A DNA stretch of 64,000 nucleotides from Pyrus communis (GCF_963583255.1 NC_084813.1:4864001-4928000); one strand, 5' to 3'. Numbered from the stretch's first letter, positions 1 to 12,240 are shown. The notes: generated by a model from the letters alone, not told the origin. Numbers and translations: made by a program.

Positions 1-877
1 TCGAACCACCACTAACGTAGTCTTCCCTTAACCTGCACAAGACAATTAAAAAGAGCCAAACTAAACAATATTGCTGACGCTATGATCACTATAATGACAT
101 GTTGGCAAATGTTCATAATTTTCTACAAGAATTCCTCACTCAGTCATCATTTTTCCTTCAATTCAACACCGATATTTGAGCTTTTTCATAATGACTTGTT
201 GGCAAAGTGTTATCTTCTATAAGAACACCCAACCACTGCTGACGCTATAATCCCGCCCCACGACAAATACATGCGCCCCACTCCGGCGATTCGTCAACGG
301 CTCCGACTCCAGTTAAGAGTAAGCGTGTTATATTGGCCATAAAATTTAGCAAAGTCATATAAAACAAGCGGTGCAATATCAATGTCATACAAAACTTCCT
401 TCAAAGTTTTGTTCACTGTATATTCACTGTATATGAATAAACAGTGTGAATTATAGAACAGGAATTAGGCCCTAGGGTTTGGTTTGGAGTTTGGTTTGGA
501 CGCATATGTGGTCAGCCGTGGTTAATTTGATCCCTAGGGTTTGGTTTGCTCCCTAACCAACGAGGTTTGTTTCGGTTTCTTCAGAATCCACTGGCGCAAA
601 TTATATTTGATTATATGTGAATATATATTCAGAGAAGAGGAAGGGAGCAGTGACAGGAGTAGTCAAAGATGGGATGATCACTGGAGTAGGAGTCGACGAC
701 GAATCGCCCTTGTTGTCGGGAGTGGGTGTGGGTTTGTCGTGAGGGTGAGATAAGCAGTGGTTGGGCTTCCTTAATATGTACTATATGGTCATTTCACAGA
801 ATTAAAACTTTAATTTAAAAAAAAAAAAAGTGAGGTGTGCTTAGATAAGATGACGTGTTTAAATAGAAAAACTCCAA
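1..877. other. Left-edge intergenic DNA, no gene supported
   Basis: No open frame here looks like a gene. Two diverged direct repeats are visible: a block beginning ataatgacatgttggcaaa near 91 recurs near 189 with a few changes, and cctagggtttggtttg near 471 recurs near 532. The short open frame at 541-753 has no recognisable domain and no codon pattern I would trust. The stretch is probably old repeat debris. Confidence 0.5.
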
Positions 878-1289
878 GGGATGTATTTAATTAGAATTTT
901 GTAGGATTTTAATTTTTTTAATGAATCTAAAGATATTCAATCAGGATTTTAAATTGTTATTTGAAATTCAAACTTTATTCAATTATAATTTTAAGATAGT
1001 TTATTAAAATACTTAGAAATCTAGGTGTATTCAATTAGGATTTTAAAAAAAATTGTAACATTACAGGTGTATTCAATTAGAAATTGATTTTAAAGAATTT
1101 GAGAAAGTTGAGGAATTAGATGAAATTGGAAATATTTCGTAGTGTATTTTAAGCATCTACAAATCTCACATCTTCCCATGAGATTTCAAGAGAATTGAAT
1201 GAAATCTCTACAAATCAATTAAACTCCATAAAAATCCATGGAATTATAAATCTATTAAAGTCTCTCAAATTCTCAATTGAATACACCCT
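878..1289. mobile_element. MITE with gtgtattcaatt termini (nested or tandem copies)
   Basis: The right end near 1270-1289, read on the - strand, begins gagggtgtattcaattgag. Matching starts lie on the + strand near 882, 1024 and 1066 (variants of gtgtattcaattag). The interior around 1075-1270 is a near palindrome: gaatttgagaaagt on the left against the complement of tctctcaaattct on the right. This fits a hAT-like MITE family that has inserted into or duplicated within itself. No clean target duplication was found, so the left border is approximate. Confidence 0.5.
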
Positions 1290-2354
1290 CTAAATCAAAG
1301 CCAAATTAAGAGTATTTCTAAAGGAGATGTCAAAACTTGCATATAAACGTACAATAGTAAAAAAAAAAATGAAAACAAATTCTCTTTTACTAAACCTTCA
1401 GTTTCTTAGGAGCTAAGTCAATTAAAGGCAAAAGCTTCTGATTTCAAATTTGGTAGCAAACATCAAGTTTATTTTATGATTTTTTTTTAATATATGTGAT
1501 GCAATTCATAATAAATGTTGTTGCGTGTTTAAAGAATTTGATTAGTTGTCTCAACAATTAAACTCCACAAAAAGATAAAAAATAAATAAATAAAATTACA
1601 GAATGACATTTTTATTTAACATATCAAATGTATAAAAAATTGTACAAAATATCAAGTTGTGACATAAGCCATTAAATATCATGAGTTTCATATAAAGATG
1701 CTCTAAGTAATCCAATTTACTCTTGAGTTTCATGTACAACAATATAATCAAACCCAAACCTTATCATGTTAGGGAGGACCAAGGCCACTAAGAAGTTACA
1801 ACAAACGAAACAATAAGGGCATCTCAAACCCAAAAACTAAAAACAAAAAACAAAGAAACAAAAGAAAAAAAAAACAATAAGGACGTGCTTTACGCTCTAT
1901 ACCACTCCGCGAGTATATATCTTTTTCACTTTTAAAGATCAAGTGGCCCAAATTATTGTCTAATACAACATCCATATATTATTCTTAAGAATATATACCT
2001 GGTGATCTCGTACTACATTTTATTGGTTAATTAGGGTGCGTTACTCATTTCATTAGTTGTACGAAACCAACAGGCTAACAGTTTTTGACATTTAGTACTT
2101 CATCAATCCGTGTTTTAAGAGAAAAAAACAAAGGCATCTCTTTGAAAGGAGTTTCATTTGAATTGGTAGGAGTTTCTTTAGTTATTAAATTCAAGCCTTT
2201 AAATAAAACAAGAGTTAATAAAGCAATTTAGCAAGACTAATACACAAATTTATGGATTTTAATACAAGAGCAAAGGAAGAACCACTATTTAAACTCACGT
2301 GGCAAACCAATAGATCAGTTCTAACCAAGAAGTGATACATTCTCGTTCTAACAC
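1290..2354. other. Intergenic DNA upstream of the TBL gene
   Basis: The stretch is AT-rich and holds no coding signal I can support. The only functional-looking part is the last 80 bases, annotated separately as a promoter. Confidence 0.5.
2286..2301 (+). promoter_or_regulatory. TATA-like box and G-box of the TBL gene
   Basis: A TATA-like tatttaaa at 2286-2293 is followed by a perfect G-box core cacgtg at 2296-2301, about 55-70 bases before the ATG at 2355. The position suits a core promoter with a bZIP/bHLH site, although a G-box downstream of a TATA box is not its usual place. Motif matches this short can arise by chance. Confidence 0.4.
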
Positions 2355-4419
2355 ATGGAGACTTACATTTCCGTAACTGTTGCAGTATTGGTTTTCTGTC
2401 TTTTGTGTCAAATCCAAGGGAAAGTTGCCTTTGGTGGAGTTGATAATATTAATGCAACGAAAAATGTTGTAGGGATTGGACGCTGTGACCTTTTCCAGGG
2501 GAAATGGGTTTATGATAGGTCTTATCCTCTCTACACTTCAACTGACTGTCCATTCATAGAGAAGGAGTTTAATTGCCAAAACCATGGACGACCGGACAAG
2601 GAGTATCAGAAATACAGATGGCAGCCAACTTCGTGCCAGATACCGAGGTATGTATTTACATACGGTTTGTTCGATCTCTTTTCATCTTCTTTGAGGTCTC
2701 GTTGGTAATTATCTTATTGCACTGTGTCCCTAATACAAATAATCGTCTAGCTAGATTGAGCATCAAAAGCCTAAACCTTAACTGCAAGTCAGATTACTTA
2801 ATGAATACGCTTGCGATATGCAACTTATTACCATGTTTGCTTTATCATCATTTATACGTGTAGGATCACTGGAAGAAGTTTTCTTCAAAGATTGAGAGGG
2901 AAGCGCATCCTGTTTGTAGGAGACTCACTGAGCTTGAATCAATGGCAGTCTCTCACATGCATGATTCACAAATCAGCACCAGAAGCTAAGTACGACCTAG
3001 TCAAGATTGGAGGCCTATCTGTACTCAAATTTCCAGTAAGACTTAGCTATCGAGATATATAGCTTTCCCCTTGTGTCGTCAAATTTTCTTTTATTTGCTA
3101 TATTAAGCCAAGTGAGATCAAACTGACAACCTAGTTATCTTAATCCTAACGCATCCCCCACTGTGAAGGCATACGACATCTCGATCATGCTCTCGCGCAA
3201 TGCCTTTCTAGTGGATATTGTCCTCGAGGGAAGCCGGCGTGTGCTAGTGCTCGATTCGATTCAAAGTGGAAATTTTTGGAGTACCTTTGACGTCTTGGTC
3301 TTTGATACATGGCACTGGTGGCTTCATACCGGAAGGAAACAACCGTACGTTATAGATCATATGATAGTATGTTAATTGTTTTGGATTCATCAAGTTGGTA
3401 GAAAATACAATATTGTTATAAATTGTGCATGTTTTGGTGGCAAAAATGTATAATATTGCAGGTGGGATTTTGTCCGATTCGAGGGACGGACACACAAAGA
3501 CATGGATCGCATGGTGGCTTACGAGACAGCTCTGAGGACATGGGCAAGATGGGTAGATTCCAGTGTTGATTCTACTAAAACTCAGGTCTTCTTGCAGGGT
3601 GTTTCTCCAGATCACATGAAGTAAGTAATTGTGCAGGCAAAAATTTCTCCCTTATAATCCATTACCATGTGAATCGAACTCTCGTTTACAAGTGAAGAAG
3701 AATACTAGTATATCATAGTACTGATTGCTTAGTAAACCAATATTTTAATTTTGAACTTATAGGTCAGTTCATGAATGTTTTATTCAACTTCAGTTAATAA
3801 CAGAAAAGGAAATATATAAAGATAAACAGTTTTTACCAAAAAAAATCCTTATGTAAAATGTTTTTTTTTTTTTTTGGTCAATTACTACTGCAAATTAATT
3901 AAGGCTAAAGTAAAACTTCATATCCAACATTCACTCTTGGACTGCCAGATGAGTTCATATGTATCTACGTACATTTAGGTTAAACTTAAATGTGTAGCAT
4001 AGGAGTTAGAATATGTATATATGGAGCATATTTGGAAGTTCTGTCTTGATTAAGCATTGTTTCCCATAACATATTGGCCTGATCTTTTTTCTATTTGTGC
4101 TAAAATATGATCATCTAGTCCAAGAGAATGGGGTGATGCAAAGTCGGAGAACTGCCGAGGACAAACAGAACCAGTGTTGGGGTCACATTATCCAGGAGGT
4201 TCACATCCAGCAGAAATTGTCCTAAAAAAGGTTTTGCGCACAGTGTCTAAGCCAGTTCATTTGCTCGACATAACAACACTTTCACAACTAAGAAAAGATG
4301 GTCACCCTTCAGCCTATGGATACGACGGCCGCCGCGGCACGGACTGCACTCACTGGTGTCTTCCTGGTGTTCCAGATTCTTGGAATCAAATTCTAATTGC
4401 AGCACTCTTCCAAAGCTGA
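2355..4419 (+). CDS. TBL: Trichome birefringence-like (TBL/PMR5, DUF231) polysaccharide O-acetyltransferase
   Basis: Five exons join in phase: 2355-2647, 2864-3035, 3169-3344, 3462-3620 and 4119-4419, all with GT-AG introns, giving 366 aa. Residues 4-18 form a hydrophobic signal or anchor. The PMR5N domain starts at C44 ([11 protein letters not shown]) and runs to CQIPR at 94-98 with paired cysteines. The GDS motif of the esterase fold lies at 117-119 ([14 protein letters not shown]) and the C-terminal DxxH at D342-H345 within [16 protein letters not shown]119, D342 and H345 form the expected catalytic set. Members of this family transfer acetyl groups to xylan, mannan or pectin in the Golgi; which polymer cannot be read from sequence. 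Length and the short N-terminus resemble the TBL37-43 subgroup. All key residues are present, so I judge the gene functional. Confidence 0.93.
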
Positions 4420-4479
4420 ATTGATATTTTTTTTTTTTTACTTTTGATTGATGAATGATAAATCATTAGGCTAGCAACC

Positions 4480-4707
4480 AGGAGCTCCGTATTGCGAATC
4501 GAGATCTTCTTCAGATCTTTGTGTCTAGAGCCCAAGGATCAGGAGATCCGGACCGTTGAAGAGAGAGATCTGAACTATTGATTTGTGTCTAACGGGCTAG
4601 TAGAACGGGTTCATAAATGCCACATGATTTAAAATAAGTGGTTCAAATCTTGTAGTCCTTAGGCTCTAGACACAAAGATCTTTCTTTGGAGTATTGCTTC
4701 ATTTTTC
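4480..4707. mobile_element. Small MITE with inverted termini, downstream of TBL
   Basis: The left side contains agatctttgtgtctagagcc near 4514-4533. The right side contains ggctctagacacaaagatct near 4661-4680, its exact reverse complement. The outer flanks also pair loosely (ctccgtattgc on the left, gcaatactcc on the right strand). A palindromic element of about 230 bp lies directly behind the TBL stop codon, possibly within its 3' untranslated region. No target duplication was established. Confidence 0.55.
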
Positions 4708-4839
4708 AGTAAGAAAGTGTTAATTAATGTTTCATCTTCTTTTTTTTTTTTTCCTAATTGGGCCCAACTTTCATTTTTCCACAAACATCAGGTGTAAGAC
4801 CATAATTTTCACCTTCCTGGAACTATGAACAATCAAATC

Positions 4840-6822
4840 AACTCCACCGGTACTAGCTCGGAGTGGGCATAGAGTCACACATATCCTCACGGGGAGATGA
4901 TCCAATCAGATGGTTCCCCACACGATCATAGCTTTTCGCTCTGCTCACAGAAAGATATCTCTCCGAGCGGAGTGGAGCGACATGGCTACTTAGTTGAACC
5001 AATTGTTCCCACTCAAACGCCAAATTGCCATGTCCAATCGATGCAGCACATATTCGACCATATGGGGTGCCGTTCAAACTGACTGGCATAGCAGATACTC
5101 CGCCCATACCATGTAGAGGACAAACTGCATTGTCTTGACAAAAAGCATGTCTGAATGGACAGGTCATGTTGTTAACTTCCACTCAAGCTATCCACTAAGA
5201 TCAACATCAAAGAACTCAGATCGACTTCTCTCGGCTTATAAATAGCCAAATTGACTCCTCACGCGGGGGTTAGACATTGTGAGCCCTAAAACACTTATCC
5301 CTTCTATTCTTAGACACAATTGGACTTAACTATTAGAGTGCCTTGGCTGGGAACCACCAACCTCGGCGCTCTGTCTAATGGTCCTTGCTTGTTTTTGGTC
5401 TGTGCAGGTCAGAACCACTGCTCCAATAGTTCAAATTCATATTCCCCTGCAAATAATCTTACCTTCACGGATGGTTGATCATCTTGATCCACCGTACAAT
5501 CCAGACTTTCCTAGAATAGATGCCACCCCTTTGACGATTGAGACATCTGCCACTAAGAATGTACCTCATGTGTTCAGCAGAGAAGATCATGAACCCCACC
5601 TCTTCCTCATTATTAATATTGCTAGACCTTATTTGTGAGATGCGCAAAAGGATAAGCTCTGACATAGATAGAAAGCCTCTGATGCAACCACGAGGTTTCG
5701 TCCCTCGATATTAAGAGGCATTTGTTATGGCTAAAGTCTCAGTTGGGCCGTGAAACCACTAGAATCCCTGTCATTGGTATGAGATATATGAACACTATGG
5801 AAGAGCCTACTTCTACTCCAACTCTTACCCTGCTCATGTGGTCACAGAAACTCTCCGCGCAAAGGTAAACCTTGCAGAAGCTCCGCTCACTGTACAATCA
5901 TATGGTCCAAAAAATCAGGTAAGAGCTCATCCCAGTAATCTTTGAAGCTTGCGAAACTTCTTGCTAAGCTTGAACTCAATAGGGACTCCCTTCTTGAACG
6001 TGGTGGCAGCCATGCAATTATCTAGCTTATCTCATTTTGCAAACTCAGTGCAGAGAAAGGAGTCATCATTGAGTTCGAGCTTAGTAGGCAGTTGTGTAAG
6101 CCTAAGTATGAGTACATCACCCTAGCAGAGTGCTTTGACAAAGCAAAGGAAATAGTGGCATGAGATGAAGAGTATAGAAAGAATGGAAAGTTAATGGAGC
6201 CATGTGCGACAGAGTGGATAATAAACGAGCCTTGGTATGAGCGTAGTGGGGGCAAACGTGGATGCCCGAGGTAGGCGGATTGATCAAAGCCCGAGCGGAA
6301 TCATGATGAGAGCTTCATAGAGGTTCGCCCTTGATGATTTCGCCACGTCTGTTAAGCTCTCTCAAGTTGAACACTTGCAAACATTCTTGTTCATCTTAAC
6401 AGAAAATTCAGCATGGGCCTTTTAGAAGACATCTTCAGCAGCTGTGAACGGGACTCTAACAAACTTCGAACTTCATGGAGCCATGTTCAAGTCCTTGACA
6501 AATTCCCCCAGTTATACTTCCGTGGACTCCACAACTTCGGGCTTAGTTTGCCAGCTCTCTTGAGGCATTTTCTCTTCAAGGGTACCTCTTTTTTTAGTCC
6601 AACTACACAATTCCGTAACGTTAACAATTTCAGACTCTCAACCAAACGTGCATGCTCCGATGTGGCTAGAACTCTCGACAAACCTAAGGATTATAAGAGA
6701 TCCACCATCTTCTCTCATGCTCTCTTCCTCGTCACCCTACCTTCAATTCGAAAAACTATTATAGCCATCCTTGTTTTGCCCATTGACTCTAATGACTTTT
6801 CATTCGCCGTTATGTTTACCTT
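4840..6822. other. Degenerate repeat-derived region, unidentified
   Basis: Composition is less AT-rich than the neighbouring spacers and the reading frames are short and broken, which suggests old transposon coding DNA. A TATA-like ttataaatag near 5238, followed by a gggttagacattgtgagccc block, resembles the promoter and leader part of an LTR, but no partner LTR is visible. Frames at 4853-5182 (- strand) and 5378-5638 (+ strand) show no domain I recognise. Confidence 0.35.
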
Positions 6823-7197
6823 ATTGATCTTCTTCATCTCATTGTAGTCCCTAACCCCCTTCGTTATCACCTTTTCATGATATTTCCTAGTTACTTCTAC
6901 CAAACCTTCAGGCAAGTTTTTGTCTGGGTGCATGATTCGCAACTAATCTCGATGAGCCTCAGAGTTCATAATATGGGCCGTATCAATCATGTGTGCCATG
7001 ATAACCCCCACTCCATGAGCCAGATCAGCCAAAGTCATGGAGAGAGTGGGTTTCACGGCAACTCAAGGGCCATTGATGTCTCATTCCCACTCACTAACAA
7101 CTCTTAGCACATCTTGATTGTAGTCTTTGTCCTTGGTTGGAAAGTTCTAGATCCAATAATGATTCTATCTTCCAACAAAATGGCTTTGGAAGAAGTA

Positions 7198-7441
7198 CTG
7201 ATAGCTTGCCGGGATAGTCTTCAGGAGGAAAAGGGCACGAAATTTAGGCAACCCCATCTCGATTTCATAAATCTTATTCAATTTGTCAAAGGCATGTAAG
7301 ACTCGGTAACCGTATGAGTGAGAGCTTGCTGGGATAGTCTTTAGAATGTAAATGGCACGAAATTCATGCAAACCCATCTCGATTTCATAAATCTTGTTCA
7401 ATTAGTCAAAGGCATGCATGACCCGATTAGCCATAAAAATG
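7198..7441. repeat. Tandem duplication of about 120 bp in the left arm
   Basis: The block 7198-7317 (containing gatagcttgccgggatagtc and cccatctcgatttcataaat) is repeated at 7322-7441 with scattered changes. The right arm of the surrounding inverted duplication holds only one copy, so this happened after the arms separated. Confidence 0.75.
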
Positions 7442-7925
7442 AGGTTGATTGAAGCCAACTATTAATACAACAGTACCTTCTTTATGAAACCCTCAAGTGG
7501 AAACTTAAGCCCTTAGTTTAGGAACCATGGATGAATGCGGACGTTCGTTCGGGTCAGGTCCAAAGACTCGAACAACTTGCTAAGACGTCGATGATGTGTC
7601 TTTCCAACTCAAGATGACAGTCATCGAGCACGTATTGATGGGTTTCCATGACACAACATCTTGAGTTGGAGAAATGCGACATCGGTGTTTCCAGCAAGTT
7701 GCCCAAGTTTCTAAACCCAACTCGACCGAACATCTGCATTCATCTATAGTTTATAAGCCTATGGCCTAAGTTTCCACTTGAGGGTTTCATAAAAGAGGTA
7801 TTGTTGCACTATCAGTTGGCTCCCATTAACCTCACTTATACAACTTATCGAGTCTTGCATGCATTTGATAGACTGAACAAGATTTATAGAACCAAGATGG
7901 GTTTGCCTGAATTCCATGCCTTTTA

Positions 7926-9568
7926 GGCCATCTCTAATAGAAGGAGGGCACATGGCTCGTTTTAGCCTTCTAGCCCTCCAAGAAATTAATATTTTAATGA
8001 ATAGTGTAGGACCATATTTCTTGTCATTTCCAACCGAGGGCCAAAGAGCCATAGGGCCAAACATAGCTCTGTGACAGAAAATCATCTCCAATCGAGAGCC
8101 AAATGGCCATATAGCCATAATTTATTATTTAAATTTAAAAACTACAATAACTTAAATTTAAAAATTATAACAATTTAAATTTAAAAATTACAACAACTTA
8201 AATTTAAACTCCATAATCAACATCATCTTCATCATCTGCCATTGTAGGAGTATAATCGAAAGTAAACAATTGATGTTGGGTCATAATTTCCCTCTATTTC
8301 CTATCAAAATAGGCCTTACTCATTGAAGTGTAATTCGAAGTGTTCCTTTGCATATTCCTATCATCCATCTCTTCTTGTATTTGTTTGGCCCGTTCTTCAT
8401 GCCTACGATTCCTTCCTTTCACGGCAAAGGCATTTTGCTTCATCATTAATCGCAATGAGGCCGCCACTTCCTGTTGAGCAGCGTAATCATCATTTGCCTT
8501 GCCCTTTTCCTTCAACCTTTAGGCCTTGTTTCGTCCCATAACCCTAGGTATGGAACCTTCACCCCAAGACGGATTTTTTACCCTTGTTTCTTGAATGGTA
8601 GGAGATCTATCTTCATCCCTATCTACAGTTGAGGATTGAGTTCCGAACACCGACGCAGGATCTACTCTATGTTGAGGTGGATCTTCAAATAACACCCACC
8701 TTTTACAAATTTCCCAACAACCGTGAAACTGAAGGGGTTTCAAGCTGCCCTCCATATACAATTCCTCTGCTTGGCGTACCTAGAAAATATAATTACAAAA
8801 ATTAAAGGAAATTAATTTATGAAATTAAATGTAATATAATTAAATATGTAAAATAAATTGTGAAAACACTTACTTCGTCATAGTAATTGGTGGTGCTTTC
8901 ATGTCTACTTGCGGCTGCTATTAGTGCTTGATGCCATTTATTCAAACTTGGATGAAGATGTTTCTTCCATTTTGAAGAACAACTCTCGTGGTTTCAGGTA
9001 TTCGGTGGAGTGGTGCCTTAGTAGAACTCTTAGTATTTTTTGGACATACGAGTCCAAATACCTTCACTTGTTTGAGAAGTCCCCCTCAAACTATTTTACA
9101 AGACTCATTTATAAGCCCTGCAAAGAGCTTCATTTTCTTTTCGGGTCCAAGCCCTATCTTTTATTGCAGATAAGGCCATTTGAAAATTATTGAAAACAAT
9201 TGAAGGAAATATTATTAGAAGAGGTAAGAAAATATGAGAATTGAAATGGTGTAAGAATGGTGAAAATTTTGTGACAAATGGTGTAGGAATGACTTAGGTA
9301 TTTATAGGAAAAATGAGAATTTTTTAAAATTTAAAAAAATAAAAAATTCAAATCCAATGGTAACTAAAGTTAGCATGACGTCAGCTAGCCGTTGTGTTTA
9401 CAATTGTGACCTAGGCCGGGCTGGCTGGTTGGTTCCTTTGGGCTAGCCGGTTGACCCTTTGGTTTTTTTTTTGTCCAGTGAGGCCCACGAGTCTTTTGGT
9501 CTAGCCCTCTGTTGGAGACGATTTTCGGGTTATTTTCGGCCCTTTGGACCCTTCGATTTGAGATGGTC
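7926..9568 (-). mobile_element. PIF/Harbinger-type element with ORF1 only, TSD TTA
   Basis: The terminal inverted repeat begins ggccatctctaat at 7926 and ends atttgagatggtc at 9568. Both sides are flanked by TTA (7923-7925 and 9569-9571), the 3-bp target typical of PIF/Harbinger. At 1643 bp it contains one broken gene on the - strand and no transposase, so it would move only with help from another element. It is homologous to the element at 37250-38951 in the opposite orientation, and it interrupts the right arm of the inverted duplication. Confidence 0.85.
8204..9179 (-). pseudogene. Harbinger ORF1, Myb-like / NAM-associated protein, broken
   Basis: Read on the - strand from the ATG at 9179 to the stop at 8204-8206. 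The N-terminal half has the Myb/SANT-like tryptophan pattern (RAWTRKENEALCRAY near the start, then EGIWTRMSKKY) and is hit by several stop codons. The second half keeps FHGCWEICKRWVLFEDPPQH and, near the end, a charged helix, as in proteins often labelled glutathione S-transferase T3-like or NAM-associated. The intron donor after DE is a canonical gtaagt. In PIF elements ORF1 is a DNA-binding partner of the transposase. The stops make this copy dead. Confidence 0.75.
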
Positions 9569-9965
9569 TTACCTCCTTAAGACTATCCCAGCAAGCTCTT
9601 GCTACTTCTTCCCAAGCCATTCCGCGGGAAGATGTAATCGTTCTTGGATCAAGAACCTTCCAATCAAGGACAAAGACTATGATCAAGATGTGCTGAGAGT
9701 TGGAAAGTGGGAATGAGACATCATCGGTCTCCGAGTTGCCATGAAACCAAATGTCTTCATGACTTTGGCGGATCTAGCTCGGGGAGTTTGGGTGAGTGCA
9801 CACATGATCTATAGGGGCTACATTGTGATCCTTGAGGCCTATCAAGATTGGTCATGGATCGTGCATCCAGACCGAGACTTGCTTGAGACTAATGGAAGTA
9901 ACCAGGAAATGTCCTTAGGAGGTGCTAATAGAGAGGGTTGGCGATTACAATGAGATGAAGAAGGT

Positions 9966-10432
9966 CGATAATTTGCTCCTTGTAACTCAAAAGTCGCCAA
10001 TTTACTCCCCAAAACTCATAGTTCACTCCACTTTGCCCCTGGAACTTGATTTTGATCTCATTTTGCCCCTTGAAATTTGAAAGTCATCTCTATAAAACTC
10101 AAAGCTCGCTTCACATTGCCTTAGATTTGTTAGTTTCTTATGTGGATTTGATTTGGGTGCGCCAGACTAATAAGTTTATTTATTATTTTTTTCATCTCTT
10201 CAATTTCTTTTAAACTTAATATTCTCAAATTGTTAAATATTAACGCATAATAGAGATTTATAATCAAATTTGTTGCACATATGGCATAATCTTATTGGGT
10301 GTTGGGTCCCACATGTATTTCAAGAGGCGATCTAAAGTTTAGAGAGAAGATAGAGTCCCCAAGTCAAAGTGGAACAAATTTTGACTTTCAGGGAGTAAAA
10401 TGGTGACTAGTTACACAGGCAAAATGGGATCA
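9966..10432. mobile_element. Possible old Mutator-like MITE
   Basis: The left flank (tttgctccttgtaactcaaa near 9970) resembles the reverse complement of the right flank near 10395-10430 (gactttcagggagtaaaat, then ggtgactagttacac). The pairing is loose and the element is probably old. No target duplication was found and no gene lies inside. Confidence 0.3.
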
Positions 10433-10861
10433 AAATAATTTAATAAGGCATAGCTAAAAATAAGCCATAATAAAAGAAAGAGGATCATCGTCGGATCATT
10501 CAATCACATCCGTTTATTATACATCGTCTGGCCAGTTTTTATTATGTACTGTTTATATTCAATTTTAAATAAAAGAAATTACAATGATTTCTGACCGCAC
10601 AATGTATGATGAACAAATGTGATTGGAGGATATCCAGGATCCTCCTGGATAATAAAAATCTAAAATATATATAAAAGCACGTGTTAAACATTAAAAAAAG
10701 AAAAAGCAAGCCTGTGCTTTAATAGCAAAACGCGTACAGAGATGGAGAGCGAGCAAGCAAGCAAGCAGGCGAGCGAGCAAGAAAGGAAGAGCAGCATAAA
10801 AGATGGGCATAGTCATAGAGAGAGGAAACACAATCTTTAATGTGTTAATTGAAGACCAAGA
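10433..10861. other. Spacer with gagcaagc-type microsatellite
   Basis: No gene. A degenerate 4-base repeat of gagc/aagc units lies near 10747-10780. Confidence 0.5.
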
Positions 10862-11013
10862 GTAATGCTAGAGAAAGTAGATTTAGAGACTAAATTTACA
10901 AACTAAATGATGTGTCACCAATAAAAATGAGTACGCCTATCAACGCTTCAGTGATAAATTAATCATCAACTTACTTATTCTTTAATTTTCAAACTTTAGT
11001 CTCTAAATTTGTA
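10862..11013. mobile_element. MITE, family A copy 1
   Basis: It begins gtaatgctagagaaagtag and ends with tttagtctctaaatttgtag, so the two ends pair as inverted repeats. The body includes aaactaaatgatgtgtcacc and atcaacgctt, which recur in reverse orientation at 59711-59880. Two related copies more than 48 kb apart, with only scattered changes, support a real MITE family. Confidence 0.7.
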
Positions 11014-11781
11014 GTTCAACGCGTCGGTATGGTTGACACCAGCTACCAGCAAATGCAGTTGGATTGGACTTCACCTCCTCACCCATACATTAGAAACATT
11101 TTTATGTCCAATAGTTACAAATGCGATGGGGATGATGATTGGACGTCGGGAAAAATTTGACATGACAAAGATATTTTCGGTTTTATGCTTTTGCTTTTTC
11201 GTCCCACTTTTAATATGAAGGGAGAAAATATGGGGGCAATGGCAAATAATGAAAGAGCAGAGCACAAGGCTAGTCAGTCAGCAAAAAATTTATGGTAACT
11301 CGGAATATAAGGATTAGAGACATCGTTTTAAAGTAATTTTACATAAAAGTGCAAGTTAATTTTGTAAAAATACATTTAAAATTAATTTTAAATAAAAATA
11401 CAAGTTAATTTAAAAAAAAAAACTTAAATATAATACATTTTGAAAAAAAAAAAAAATCAAGTATTTTTAGAATCCACAAAATATTTTCTCTAAAAGTATT
11501 TACAATAATTTAAAAACACTTCTCAAACAAATGCTAAGAGCTCTTTTGAAAGTGTTTTTTAAAATATTTAAAAATGCTTATAGTAAAAATATTTTTAGTA
11601 CTAATTCTTAGAAAAAATGCAAGTCAATGTTAGAAAAGTACTTGAAGCAAACACTTCAAGTGCTTTTGAAACTCAAATTTTTTTTTCAAAAAATTATTTA
11701 AAAAATACTTCCAAATTAGCATGAGATATTTTAATTTTTTTTCCTACTAAATATCACAAAAATTGTATTAAGTATGGTACG
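11014..11781. other. Intergenic DNA upstream of ACR11
   Basis: AT-rich, with several runs such as aagtgcttttgaaa and ttttagaaaa in both orientations near 11320-11700, which suggests another decayed palindromic repeat. No coding frame is credible. Confidence 0.4.
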
Positions 11782-11950
11782 AGAGATTTTTCAGTGTGAC
11801 CATCACATGAAGTGGTACACCATTTGTCCCTATATAAATAATAGGTTATATGTGTTAAAAGGTTAATAACTTAAAAATTAAAATTTTCCATCATTTACAT
11901 AAGAAAACGTGATGTATTATCCGTGTTTCTGCCATAACTAAAAATTTCTT
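11782..11950. mobile_element. MITE, family B copy 1
   Basis: The sequence starting gagatttttcagtgtgacc aligns in the same orientation with 43929-44095. Shared blocks are tggtacacca, tatatgtgttaaaa, gttaataacttaaaaa and the terminal aaatttctt-like end. It ends about 290 bases before the ACR11 start codon, so it is part of that gene's upstream region. Confidence 0.65.
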
Positions 11951-12002
11951 CGGCACAACATAAATGAAACACGGAAGAAAGTTCCCAAGTCACATAAAGT
12001 TA

Positions 12003-12036
12003 CCTCCCTCTCCCTCTCCCTCTCCCTCTCCCTATA
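12003..12036. repeat. (CTCCCT)n hexamer microsatellite
   Basis: Five to six near-perfect copies of ctccct lie about 205-235 bases before the ACR11 ATG. Pyrimidine-rich tracts of this kind are common in plant promoters and 5' leaders. Confidence 0.85.
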
Positions 12037-12240
12037 TCGAATGGCGCATATTTCGATGTATCTAGTTGGTCCCCAATTGTTTCCTCCACTATATCCTTCT
12101 TGTCCGAACCCAATTCTCACATTCCCATTTCTTCTGCAAATTTACCATCTTTTTCTGATTTGTGTTCATTCTCCTAGTCTCTTCTTCTCTTTCCGTTTGC
12201 TCAACCCTTCTCTCTGGTCTGTAAACTTTTGAAGTTAAAA

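Larger units (their letters stand above)
6823..9963. repeat. Large inverted duplication with 40-bp loop
   Basis: The left arm (6823-7616) reappears as reverse complement in the right arm (7657-9963). The centre is tccaactcaagatg (7603-7616), a 40-base spacer, then catcttgagttgga (7657-7670). The outer tips match as ctacaatgagatgaagaag on the - strand of the left arm against gattacaatgagatgaagaag near 9943 on the + strand. Removing the Harbinger element from the right arm and the extra tandem copy from the left arm leaves both arms near 660 bases. Both arms carry broken pieces of the same unidentified reading frame. Confidence 0.8.

Noticed and set aside
541..753. 70-residue open frame near the left edge
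   Set aside because: No domain, odd Arg/Ser composition and no splice or promoter context.
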